From Chloroflexota bacterium (GTDB lineage Bacteria; Chloroflexota; Dehalococcoidia; Dehalococcoidales; JAUYDJ01), in contig JAUYDJ010000063.1 in NCBI GenBank assembly GCA_030690025.1, positions 1-9,107 of the forward strand: DNA of 9,107 nt, read 5' to 3'. The notes below the pieces were generated by a model, which saw only the letters and a program-made list of their open reading frames with translations, ran no database searches and was not told the DNA's origin. Below are positions 1 through 6,040 of this stretch, piece after piece; the first letter of the stretch is position 1, and the number at the start of each line of letters is the position of its first letter. A program made the translations under genes and the position numbers.

Positions 1-1
1 A

Positions 2-169
2 ACAGTAGGACTGACATTTTCCCTTGACAGCAACAGGCGAATGGCTCAGTTTCCAACCGTTGCGTCCATCGCCATCGGGGACTTGAACCAGGAGGCCGTT
101 GCTTGTGACGGCTCAAGTCCCTGTGCATCCCATTGTGACTTCAAGCAACGTGTCAATCGGGTGCGGTAA
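2..169 (+). other. Open frame entering from the left edge, unrecognised
   Basis: A plus-strand frame is open from the window edge to a TAA at 167-169, giving 55 codons with no obvious start. It reads as a basic tail with three cysteines near the end. I recognise no family. The opposite strand is also open across part of this stretch, and 55 codons can stay open by chance, so this may not be a gene. If real, it is the C-terminus of an element gene lying just upstream of the recombinase region. Confidence 0.15.
76..123. repeat. Inverted repeat able to form a 14-bp stem
   Basis: Arms at 76-89 and 110-123 read CGGGGACTTGAACC and GGCTCAAGTCCCTG. They pair along 14 positions with one A/C mismatch and one G-T wobble, around a 20-nt spacer. 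The arms resemble a tRNA T-arm (GGTTCAAGTCC), but no CCA end or paired T-stem fits on either strand. The position near the end of an integrated element suggests a recombination or regulatory site. No function can be read directly. Confidence 0.5.
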
Positions 170-178
170 AGTCGTGCT

Positions 179-222
179 TGGTGAGCCGTGAGAGTCTCGA
201 ACCTTCGACCACCTGATTAAAG
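179..222 (-). pseudogene. 3' fragment of a tRNA-Lys gene (att-like remnant)
   Basis: On the minus strand this stretch matches the 3' half of tRNA-Lys. It starts in the anticodon loop (TTTAATC, anticodon TTT), continues through a GGTC variable loop and a GGTTCGA T-loop, and ends in acceptor ACGGCTC plus ACCA. From memory about three quarters of the positions agree with E. coli tRNA-Lys, including all invariant T-loop bases and the encoded CCA. The D-arm, the 5' anticodon stem and the 5' acceptor strand (expected GAGCCGT) are absent beyond 223, and the T-stem has lost pairing. It is therefore not a functional tRNA. Such 3' halves are typical footprints of elements that integrate into tRNA genes. 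None of the genes here would use this site, so it may record an older insertion. Confidence 0.6.
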
Positions 223-229
223 GTAAGAA

Positions 230-376
230 GCAGATCTGTCGTTAGATTACTCCACGTGACGTTAAGTGTTTCTTGGTTTGTCACCTCTGAGGTTTCCGTG
301 TCTGGCAGTGGTGTTCTGGGTAGCTTCTACCGGGCGATGGAACTATTAAAATATGGGCTATCGACATATGTAACTA
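230..376. other. Intergenic stretch without a recognised gene
   Basis: No open frame of useful length, tRNA or strong hairpin is visible between the tRNA fragment and the recombinase promoter. There is a short GTGAC/GTCAC dyad (256-260 and 280-284). This and the neighbouring segments make up the 513-bp non-coding lead of the recombinase, where the element's other control sites probably lie. Confidence 0.4.
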
Positions 377-405
377 TTGACAAATGCCAATAATTGGTTT
401 AGGAT
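377..405 (+). promoter_or_regulatory. Sigma70-like promoter of the recombinase
   Basis: A perfect TTGACA (377-382) is followed after 17 bp by TAGGAT (400-405), which matches TATAAT at four of six positions. Transcription would start near 412 and leave a leader of about 100 nt before the recombinase ATG. The spacing is optimal and no better pair lies nearer the gene. Confidence 0.5.
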
Positions 406-411
406 GCACAC

Positions 412-444
412 ATGGGAGTATAGGATCTAGCCAAATATCCCCAT
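412..444. repeat. Imperfect dyad at the recombinase transcription start
   Basis: ATGGGAGTAT (412-421) is an imperfect inverted copy of ATATCCCCAT (435-444), separated by 13 nt and centred just after the predicted start site. It could be an operator or a leader hairpin controlling integrase expression. It could also be chance. Confidence 0.3.
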
Positions 445-513
445 AGACGCTTAATCGCGAAAGAGCCTTCTTATAGGTTCCAGGACCATCGTAGCTAGAG
501 GGGGTCTGTATAG

Positions 514-2325
514 ATGCTAATTGATGACAGGCTGAGACGGGGTGCGATTTGGGCCCGCGTCTCAACCGAAGGACAGCAAGAAACCTCGATCCCAAGCCAG
601 ATAAGTCGGTGCAGAGAGAAGCTTGAATCAGCTGGCTACACCGTTATCCATACTATCCAGACTCATTGGACATCTCTTGACCTTTACTCATGTCCCCAAT
701 TCCAGGAATTGCGTAGCCTTATCCTGAACAAGGAGATCGATGGGCTAGCTATTTTTGACCGCGATAGACTAGACGCCAAAGGGTTGCAGAGATTAGTGTT
801 TCTAGCTGAGTGCCGCGAATCCGGGGTGCAACTATTGATCTGTCAAGGGCCTTCAATAATAAATGAGCCTGAGGGTCAACTGGTGGAGCTAGCCTTGGCG
901 ATCGGTAAGGAAAGAAGCGTGCTTCGGACTAGTCAGGGCTCCAGAGACGGTTTGTACGACCGAGCGGTAAAAAGGCGTCTGCCGACTTCACATCATAAGC
1001 TCTACGGATATCGTTGGGAAGGTGACCAACGTTTGGTACCAAACGAAGACTATCCAGCTGTGAAACTTATTTTTGAAATGGCCCTTTCCGGCAGCGGATA
1101 CCATGGCATTGTTTTGGAACTTAAACGCCGGGGGATCTTGAGCCCCGCGGGCAGGCCAGAATGGAATAAAGCCGTCTTATCAGCCCTACTTCACAACCCA
1201 ACCTACACGGGAAAGTACTTTGCTCTAAAGAAGAAAGCAGTCGCGCCAGATAAGCGCCGAGGTAACACCTACGGAAACTCCTCATGCCGCAAATTACCAC
1301 TTGATCAGTGCCACTATATAAAGGAAATTGAAATTGTCGACCCACCAATAACCTGGTCGCAAAGAGAGACCATTCTCAATCAGATTGCAATACACATGAA
1401 GCTAGCTCAACGGAATGCTAAACGTGACTATCTGCTACGTGGCTTCATAGAATGTCCGACCCACACTGGAGTTAAAGGTGAGCCCCGGAAATACCATGGA
1501 ACTCCCAAACGAGACACCTACTGTTATGTTTGCCCGGTCGGAAAGTGCGCCAAGCCCTTCCTGAACGGTCCTGAGCTAGAGGAGGTTGTAAAGGGCATTA
1601 TTGTAGGCATTTTGATCAGACAGCCTGAAGATTCGTGGAATAAGGCTCTTAGTCCAAAGACAGCAGATGCAACTCGTAAACAGATGTTCGGTGAACTTGA
1701 CAAACTGAGACGCAGGCGGGAGGCTAATCTCGACAAGTTAGTGAAACTGGAGGAGCGTGTCCTGTCCGGGACAACAGAAGAAGAAGTCGCATCGCGACTA
1801 AGGCAGACATTAAGAGCAGAGCAGACATGGATCAATAGTGAGGAGACGGCCAAACGGGATCAACTGGCGCAACTCGGTAAGGAAGAAGAAGCCGCTCGCG
1901 CCATATCAGATCTTCGGAATCGCATGGCGACAAATCTGGTCTTCGACCATCTTGGAGTACAACAGTGGCGCGATATCTTAACCACACTGAACGTCAAGAT
2001 TCACCCCCGCGTAAGAGAGGAGAAACTGCAATTCTTTGAAGAGTTGATGGCACGGGTTGGAATCTACCCCTCAGGGGACCTCCTCGGCATGTATGGATTG
2101 AAGAGTCTGCATTTGCAATTTATTAGGGAAAAACCCTATCCTGACGCACAATCGTGGCTTGATTCGTACGAAAAGAGGAAAGTCAAAGAACTAACTATGG
2201 CGGACATCGACATTCAAATGGCTATAGCAATTAGTCCGAAATCGGTTATGAACCCATCAGAACTACCGGCAGGGAATGTTTCCAATGTAGCGACGATTGC
2301 ATTAATCGACCCTGGGCGCGGCTGA
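514..2325 (+). CDS. Large serine recombinase (integrase) of the mobile element
   Basis: This 603-residue protein would integrate and excise the element by serine-mediated strand exchange. Residues 10-150 form the resolvase-type catalytic domain, with nucleophile Ser17 in ARVSTEGQ, Arg15 before it, and the FDRDRL block at 81-86. Residues 160-300 match the 'recombinase' DNA-binding domain, including HNPTYTGKY at 227-235. A zinc ribbon is suggested by Cys314, His317, Cys337, Cys340 and Cys345. A charged coiled coil follows at about 385-465, as is usual in large serine integrases. ATG 514 is supported by a strong ribosome site (AGAGGGGG, 497-504) nine bases upstream. The gene is visibly richer in A/T than the flanking chromosomal genes, fitting transfer. 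The second Arg of the usual DRLxR motif is absent (DRLDAKG). The last few codons and the TGA lie in comM-derived DNA. Confidence 0.93.
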   Translation: MLIDDRLRRGAIWARVSTEGQQETSIPSQISRCREKLESAGYTVIHTIQTHWTSLDLYSCPQFQELRSLILNKEIDGLAIFDRDRLDAKGLQRLVFLAECRESGVQLLICQGPSIINEPEGQLVELALAIGKERSVLRTSQGSRDGLYDRAVKRRLPTSHHKLYGYRWEGDQRLVPNEDYPAVKLIFEMALSGSGYHGIVLELKRRGILSPAGRPEWNKAVLSALLHNPTYTGKYFALKKKAVAPDKRRGNTYGNSSCRKLPLDQCHYIKEIEIVDPPITWSQRETILNQIAIHMKLAQRNAKRDYLLRGFIECPTHTGVKGEPRKYHGTPKRDTYCYVCPVGKCAKPFLNGPELEEVVKGIIVGILIRQPEDSWNKALSPKTADATRKQMFGELDKLRRRREANLDKLVKLEERVLSGTTEEEVASRLRQTLRAEQTWINSEETAKRDQLAQLGKEEEAARAISDLRNRMATNLVFDHLGVQQWRDILTTLNVKIHPRVREEKLQFFEELMARVGIYPSGDLLGMYGLKSLHLQFIREKPYPDAQSWLDSYEKRKVKELTMADIDIQMAIAISPKSVMNPSELPAGNVSNVATIALIDPGRG

Positions 2326-3310
2326 TGGTGATAACGCGGTCTTCCAGGGGCTGGCGCAGTGTTTCCAGCAGCGAATGACCGAACTCAGGCAGCTCATCGA
2401 GGAAAAGCACGCCGCGGTGGCTGAGACTGATTTCACCGGGCCGGGGCCAGTGTCCGCCGCCCACCAGCCCCGCGTTGGAGATGGTGTAGTGAGGGGAGCG
2501 GAAGGGACGCTGCCTCATCAGGGGCGTATCCGAAGGCAGCAGGCCGCTGACACTGTATATCTTGGTGACCTCCAGGGTTTCGTCATCGGTCATGGGCGGC
2601 AGAACGGACGGCAGCGAGCGCGCCAGCAGCGTTTTACCGCTGCCCGGCGGCCCCATCATGATAATATTATGCGCCCCCGCCGCGGCTACCTCCAGGGCCC
2701 GCTTGACGTGCTCCTGTCCCTTAACATAGGCCAGGTCGCAGACCGCGATGGGCAGCGGCGTGTCATCGGGGGTGGCTTCGGAGTGGTACTCGGCGATTGT
2801 CTTATCGCCGCGAAAATGGCTGACCAGTTGGGTTAGCGATTCGGCGGGAATGATTTTGATGCCTTTTATGAGTGAAGCCTCTTTGACATCGGCGGCAGGC
2901 ACAATTACGGTGGACAGACCTTTCTGGTGGGCCAGGGAGACCATGGGCAGCATGCCCCTGGTATGGCGCAGCGTCCCGTCCAGTGAAAGCTCGCCCAGGA
3001 TAACCGTCTGGGAAACATCAGCGCTGATTTGCTCCGAGCTGAGCAGAATGCCCACGGCGATGGGCAAGTCATAGGCGGGGCCGGCTTTCTTGAGGTCGGC
3101 GGGAGCCAGGTTGACCACGATGCGCTTCATGGGGAAGGCGCAGCCGGAGTTACGGATGGCCGCTCTTACCCTCTCCCGCGCTTCCTGGACGGCGGCGTCA
3201 GGCAGCCCGACAACGGTGAATAGAGGCAGACCTGGGGAGATGTCTACCTCGACCTCAACAATAACCCCCTCAAGCCCCACCACGGCGCAGCTGATTACCT
3301 TGGCTAGCAT
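2246..3310 (-). pseudogene. comM: comM (yifB) Mg-chelatase-like AAA+ ATPase, 3' end cut off by insertion
   Basis: ComM is a hexameric helicase that drives branch migration when transformed DNA is integrated in competent bacteria. In most non-competent species its role is unclear. Residues 1-334 are a good match: N-terminal ChlI-like domain (about 20-140), Walker A GPPGSGKT at 220-227, Walker B VLFLDE at 301-306, and [15 protein letters not shown] at 320-334. The family is usually about 500 residues, so the last third, including the CPCG region after ISRAQG, is missing. The frame runs 20 codons into element DNA and stops at 2246, overlapping the recombinase tail on the other strand. The start MLAKV is the usual family start. 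No ribosome site is visible and an A/T-rich -10-like sequence sits just upstream, so the message may be leaderless. The remnant keeps both Walker motifs but is probably non-functional. Confidence 0.92.
2294..2325. other. Element/chromosome junction (att site) in comM
   Basis: Read on the minus strand, ComM homology is continuous down to about 2311 (codons for ISRAQG) and stops there, which places the crossover at roughly 2309-2317. On the element side a perfect CGATT/AATCG dyad (2294-2298 and 2304-2308) abuts the junction, resembling the half-site symmetry of serine-integrase att sites. The core dinucleotide cannot be fixed without the other junction or an empty site. Confidence 0.6.
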
Positions 3311-3317
3311 AAATTAT

Positions 3318-3328
3318 CTTATACTATA
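3318..3328 (-). promoter_or_regulatory. -10-like box of comM, possibly leaderless start
   Basis: On the minus strand, overlapping TATAGT (3323-3328) and TATAAG (3318-3323) lie 7 to 12 nt before the comM ATG. This would place transcription start at or next to the start codon, which agrees with the missing ribosome site. No convincing -35 box is present. Confidence 0.3.
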
Positions 3329-3448
3329 GCATAAACGAGAGGGCTGGGGTAATGCGGTCTCGTCCTTGAGAGGGACATCCCGCGAAACTCGCAGAAAGGT
3401 CTTCGAATCCCCCGTTTAGCGTGATGCTCTCCTGCCGGGTAATCGCCC

Positions 3449-4240
3449 TCAATCTCCCACCATCTCCGCCGACTTCTTCCAGCGCAGCCACAGCATCACA
3501 GCGGTCAGCACCAGTGCAATCACGGAGGCATACATTTCCAGTTGCACAGCCGTCAGAATGCGCGTTTGCAGCAAGACGGCGCCATAGTTCAGTAAGCCAT
3601 GCAGAAAAGCAGCCAGCAGGTAAAACTTCCATCCCCAGCCCCTGGCCAGGCCGTATCCGGCCAGTGCTGAAGCGGCAATATGAAAAGCTACGGCAGCAAA
3701 GCGTTCCCAGAAGGGCAACAGTGCCACCAGTCCGGCTTTCTCGATGGCTTGCCAGGTGAAGCCAGCGGCGAATACGGTGTTAAGGGCCCACACCGCCTCA
3801 AAAATGCCAAATGCGGCTCCGGCTACCGCCCCTAATATCAGTCCCATCCGGGGAGATATGTCCCTGTAGTTGCGGTTCCACCAGACAACCACCGGCACCA
3901 ATTTGGCACCTTCCTGGACAAGGCCGCTGAGCAGTATCTGCGGTATGGCGGCGAGCAAGAGCCATTGCATAACAGTCTGTTGACCCAGAAAATCGACCAG
4001 CGCCTGTCCGGTCCAACCCTGGAGTGGGATTTGCACCAGGGCAATCGCTGCCCAGGTCAGCACGGCGCTGAAGGGCACTATCCACCATAGCCCGAATTTA
4101 CGGAACAGGGGCGGCCAGTAAAAGCTGAGCCAGAATGCGCCAAAGACAATACTCAGTCCAATTCCCCAGAGCAGCCCGGTGGCGGTTAGGTTGGGGAAGA
4201 CGAAACCGGAAATAAAGAACTTGAGCATCAGGTCGGGCAT
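3449..4240 (-). CDS. Multi-pass membrane protein, PrsW/YhfC-like intramembrane protease candidate
   Basis: This 263-residue protein has about seven hydrophobic segments (roughly 20-41, 50-72, 91-110, 132-155, 170-199, 205-226 and 233-253). Conserved polar residues sit inside or beside them: QEGAK at 109-113, Glu148 in GIFEAVW, WERFAAVAFH with Glu179, Arg180 and His187, and LHGLLNYG with His214 and Asn218. Buried E..K, E, H and H..N motifs are typical of the PrsW/YhfC/CPBP group of membrane metalloproteases, where they are thought to bind metal. First-position Glu of PrsW's EExxK is Gln here. ATG 4240 follows a clear GGAGAGGAGA site. The PAS gene lies only 44 nt upstream on the same strand, so the two are probably co-transcribed. 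The substrate is unknown. Another small integral membrane family remains possible. Confidence 0.6.
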   Translation of the reverse strand: MPDLMLKFFISGFVFPNLTATGLLWGIGLSIVFGAFWLSFYWPPLFRKFGLWWIVPFSAVLTWAAIALVQIPLQGWTGQALVDFLGQQTVMQWLLLAAIPQILLSGLVQEGAKLVPVVVWWNRNYRDISPRMGLILGAVAGAAFGIFEAVWALNTVFAAGFTWQAIEKAGLVALLPFWERFAAVAFHIAASALAGYGLARGWGWKFYLLAAFLHGLLNYGAVLLQTRILTAVQLEMYASVIALVLTAVMLWLRWKKSAEMVGD

Positions 4241-4284
4241 GTAATTCTCCTCTCCGATTCTCTATCTCATTTATCCATGGCCAT

Positions 4285-4665
4285 TCAATACCGCTTTTGG
4301 CCGGTTATTTTCTGGATTTCGGTGATGTCCTGGTCGACGCCGAGAGCGCCTATGTAGCGGCCAGATTTGTCTTTAACGGCAAAGTAGTGGGTGTGTATTT
4401 TACGCCCGTCGTGGTCGCTCCAGAACTCGACGAATGGCTTCTTGCCCGACTTCAGGTCGTCCAGGACTTCGTTCAGGTGCTGGTGGCTTTGTGGTTTGTG
4501 GCAGTCGTGCACCTTGCTGCCAAGCAGGGATGGTGTCCGCTTGTGGATGCGGTTACCCTCCTTGTTGTAGTAGCGGATGATGTCATTTGCATCGATAAAG
4601 GTGAGGTCTACCGGCAGCGTATCGAGAATCGCTTCCAGCGTCTGAGTGGTAAATTTCTCCAGCAT
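4285..4665 (-). CDS. Single PAS-domain protein, similar to the PAS domain of DUF438 proteins
   Basis: This 126-residue soluble protein consists almost entirely of one PAS fold. The pattern LPVDLTFIDANDIIRYYN (17-34), a KVHDCHKP segment (51-58), FWSDHDGRKIHTHYFAV (81-97) and the closing GALGVDQDITEI (106-117) is like the C-terminal PAS module of DUF438 proteins. Here it stands alone, without the helical hemerythrin-like part and without any kinase or cyclase output domain. The Cys55-His56 pair and other histidines could contact a redox cofactor or haem, but this is inference. The start follows a GGAGA ribosome site. It lies between a thiol/selenol redox gene and a membrane protein on the same strand, so a sensory role in redox control is reasonable but unproven. 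Confidence 0.75.
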   Translation of the reverse strand: MLEKFTTQTLEAILDTLPVDLTFIDANDIIRYYNKEGNRIHKRTPSLLGSKVHDCHKPQSHQHLNEVLDDLKSGKKPFVEFWSDHDGRKIHTHYFAVKDKSGRYIGALGVDQDITEIQKITGQKRY

Positions 4666-4696
4666 TTTGTCTCCAATCTATGTATGGCTAACTAAT

Positions 4697-4725
4697 AGTA
4701 TACCATGAAGTTGAGGCTATGGCAG
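4697..4725 (-). promoter_or_regulatory. Promoter upstream of the PAS-domain gene
   Basis: On the minus strand CTGCCA (4720-4725) and TATACT (4697-4702) are separated by 17 bp. They match the sigma70 consensus at four and five of six positions. The start would fall near 4690, about 25 nt before the ATG. This suggests the PAS and membrane-protein genes can be transcribed separately from the redoxin gene upstream. Confidence 0.4.
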
Positions 4726-4757
4726 TTCGTCATCGGGGGCTATATGGACGTGGGGGC

Positions 4758-5234
4758 TTATTGTGCCTCTTTGTTCAACTCGTCCAGGAGGGAGAGAATG
4801 TCAGAGTTGGCGGGAATGTCAGCCGGGGAGTTGCCGTAGTGCCGGTAACGAGTCATGCCCTGCTTATCAACCACGACCAGCGCTGGCATGCGGCCAAATT
4901 TGAGGAGCTTGACCTGCTGGCCGTATAGTTTAGCGATGGTGTGGTCGTGGTCGGCGAGGCCGGGGAACGGCATCTGCTCTTTGTCCCAGTAGTCCTTGAA
5001 CGCGGCCGGGTCTTCCGGGCCGATGGCGATTACCTCCGCCTGCCGCCTGACGAATTCCGGGTAGTCACGACGCAACTGCGCCATGTGATTGCGGCAGTAG
5101 GGTCAGAAGAAACCGCGGTTAAAGACCAGGACAACGTGCTTGTCGCCCTTGTAGTCCGAAAGGCGGACGGTCCTGCCCTCCGTATCCGCAGCCACGAAGT
5201 CCGGGGCGGGGTTAGCTTTAAGTTTGTTAATCAT
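4758..5234 (-). CDS. Thioredoxin-fold AhpC/TSA-like protein with selenocysteine at the active site (UPYC)
   Basis: Reading from ATG 5232-5234, the frame gives 43 sense codons, an in-frame TGA at 5103-5105, then 114 codons to TAA, 158 residues in all. The N-terminus (NPAPDFVAADTEG, TVRLSDYKG, VVLVFNRGFF) is a normal AhpC/TSA beginning. The TGA falls at residue 44 in GFF-U-PYCRNHMAQLR, exactly where relatives have the first Cys of CPYC, with resolving Cys47 kept. Translation beyond is well conserved in character (AEVIAIGPEDPAAF, FPGLADHDHTIAKLYG, GRMPALVVVDKQG). A single stop at the catalytic position, with no other damage, argues for selenocysteine and against decay. The expected role is reduction of peroxides or disulfides in the cytoplasm. 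The ATG has a weak GAGG site at 5245-5248. Decoding would need selA, selB, selC and selD elsewhere in the genome. Confidence 0.82.
5071..5098 (-). promoter_or_regulatory. Candidate bacterial SECIS stem-loop
   Basis: Starting four bases after the TGA, minus-strand ACTGC-c-GC (5098-5091) pairs with GCGCAGT (5081-5075), a seven-bp stem with one bulged C and a nine-nt loop. An alternative, mutually exclusive stem pairs CGCAA (5093-5089) with TTGCG (5075-5071) around a 13-nt loop and starts nine bases after the TGA, near the spacing seen in E. coli fdhF. Bacterial SECIS elements lie in coding sequence just after the UGA, as here. Neither loop closely matches the fdhF loop, so the assignment rests on position and pairing. 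Confidence 0.45.
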
Positions 5235-5252
5235 GCTGTCATAACCTCAGCA

Positions 5253-5258
5253 ATTATA
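5253..5258 (-). promoter_or_regulatory. -10 box of the selenoprotein gene
   Basis: A perfect TATAAT on the minus strand lies 18 nt before the ATG at 5234. A TTGACA lies further upstream but 22 bp away, longer than the usual spacing. The promoter may therefore depend on an activator, or the -35 may be another weak sequence. The leader would be short. Confidence 0.45.
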
Positions 5259-5343
5259 CTTTAGGTGGAGGTGTGGCTAGTGTCAATAGGCGAGGAATCT
5301 GAGGAAAACGATAGATTGAGAGACCTTTTGGGTGGTTACACCC

Positions 5344-5372
5344 TTGACAGCAAAAAGGAGTATTATTAATAT
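5344..5372 (+). promoter_or_regulatory. Promoter of the DUF4258-DUF2283-DUF6941 operon
   Basis: TTGACA (5344-5349) and TAATAT (5367-5372) are separated by exactly 17 bp, on the strand of the three-gene operon and about 55 nt before its first ATG. The surrounding DNA is strongly A/T-rich. No clear operator dyad is visible. Confidence 0.5.
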
Positions 5373-5427
5373 GTAAAAACAAATCTGATTATTCAGTTTC
5401 TGGTTTTGAGAAGGCGAGCGATATGTA

Positions 5428-5649
5428 ATGGTACGTTACACACGCCATGCCAAAGATAGAATGCGGGAACGGAATATCACCGACGAAGAAATAAAATACT
5501 GCCTTGATAATTATCATACCCGTTACACCGACCTAGCAGGTAATCCAATATATAAGGCTGACTTACCAGACGGCAGGCATATCAAGGTTGTCGTAAAAGC
5601 AAATTCAGTTGACCCAATAATCATAACGGTAGCAGATTACACGGGTTAG
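5428..5649 (+). CDS. DUF4258 family protein, toxin-like
   Basis: This 73-residue protein has the DUF4258 signature near its start, RHAKDRMRERNITDEEI (6-22), and the closing strand KVVVKANSVDPIIITVAD (53-70). The family resembles small RelE/BrnT-like toxins, and its genes are often next to DUF2283 genes, as here. Catalysis has not been established for this protein. The start has only a weak purine-rich sequence upstream (GAAGGCGAG). The stop is 10 nt before the next gene, so the two are co-transcribed and probably translationally linked. Base composition is more A/T-rich than the housekeeping genes, as for accessory DNA. Confidence 0.72.
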   Translation: MVRYTRHAKDRMRERNITDEEIKYCLDNYHTRYTDLAGNPIYKADLPDGRHIKVVVKANSVDPIIITVADYTG

Positions 5650-5659
5650 GAGGGAATTT

Positions 5660-6040
5660 ATGAAATACAAGTATGACCAAGAAGCTGACGCAATTTATAT
5701 CCACATCAATGCGAAGCCATACGCTTATGGGAAAGATCTGGATGAAGAGCGGCGTATAGATTATGCCTCTGATAGCACTCCAATTGGTGTAGAATTGCTC
5801 AACGTAAGCAAAGGGGTAAAACTAGATGGGCTCCCGTGTCTAAATGAAGTTGCCGATATGCTTGTAAGTGAGGGAATCAAATTTTATTTGACACAATACT
5901 CCTACTATATGACTATTACAGGAAGCCCTAATGACTATTACAGGAAGCCCTTCAATACGTTCGAAGTAAGGTTAGCTTCGCCAGCGATGATAGAGCGGGA
6001 CAAGCATAGTGTAGGGATTAAAGAGGAGGTAACGGTGTGA
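5660..6040 (+). CDS. DUF2283 family protein with an altered C-terminal tail
   Basis: Residues 1-55 are a typical DUF2283 domain: YDQEADAIYIHI (5-16), LDEERRIDY (27-35) and PIGVELLNVSKGV (41-53). The family is small, usually ending near residue 70-80, and is a common partner of DUF4258 genes, possibly as antitoxin. Here the protein extends to 126 residues. From residue 84 the tail is encoded across a 22-bp tandem duplication, which moves the ribosome into a different frame from the one a single copy would give. Start ATG 5660 has an AGGAGG ribosome site 7 nt away that overlaps the end of the previous gene's spacer. The stop TGA overlaps the next gene's GTG by 4 bp (GTGA), indicating translational coupling. 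Confidence 0.75.
   Translation: MKYKYDQEADAIYIHINAKPYAYGKDLDEERRIDYASDSTPIGVELLNVSKGVKLDGLPCLNEVADMLVSEGIKFYLTQYSYYMTITGSPNDYYRKPFNTFEVRLASPAMIERDKHSVGIKEEVTV
5909..5951 (+). repeat. 22-bp tandem duplication inside the DUF2283 gene
   Basis: Two copies of a 21-nt sequence, identical base for base, occupy 5909-5929 and 5931-5951 with one extra A between them, a period of 22. Because 22 is not a multiple of three, the duplication shifts the reading frame. With one copy the protein would continue SIRSK and stop at a TAA shortly after; with two it reads on to 6040. Confidence 0.9.

Noticed and set aside
76..135. A second tRNA at the GGTTCAAGTCC-like arms
   Set aside because: Both arms fail to form a T-stem and lack CCA ends. 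The pairing of the two arms with each other explains the sequence better.
1..513. Missing 3' part of comM at the left of the recombinase
   Set aside because: No CPCG-type ComM sequence is found on the minus strand here, so the element must extend beyond the window.
3335..3363. ACGAGA/TCTCGT inverted repeat as a terminator
   Set aside because: The stem is only six bp with a long loop and no T run. It is too weak to call.
3395..3415. TTCGAATCC-like tRNA T-arm before comM
   Set aside because: The T-stem does not pair, and no acceptor, anticodon or CCA can be placed on either strand.
4758..5084. A separate 108-residue gene starting at the ATG at 5084
   Set aside because: No ribosome site precedes it and the start falls after the active-site CPYC position. 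The in-frame sequence upstream of the TGA is clearly the beginning of the same protein.
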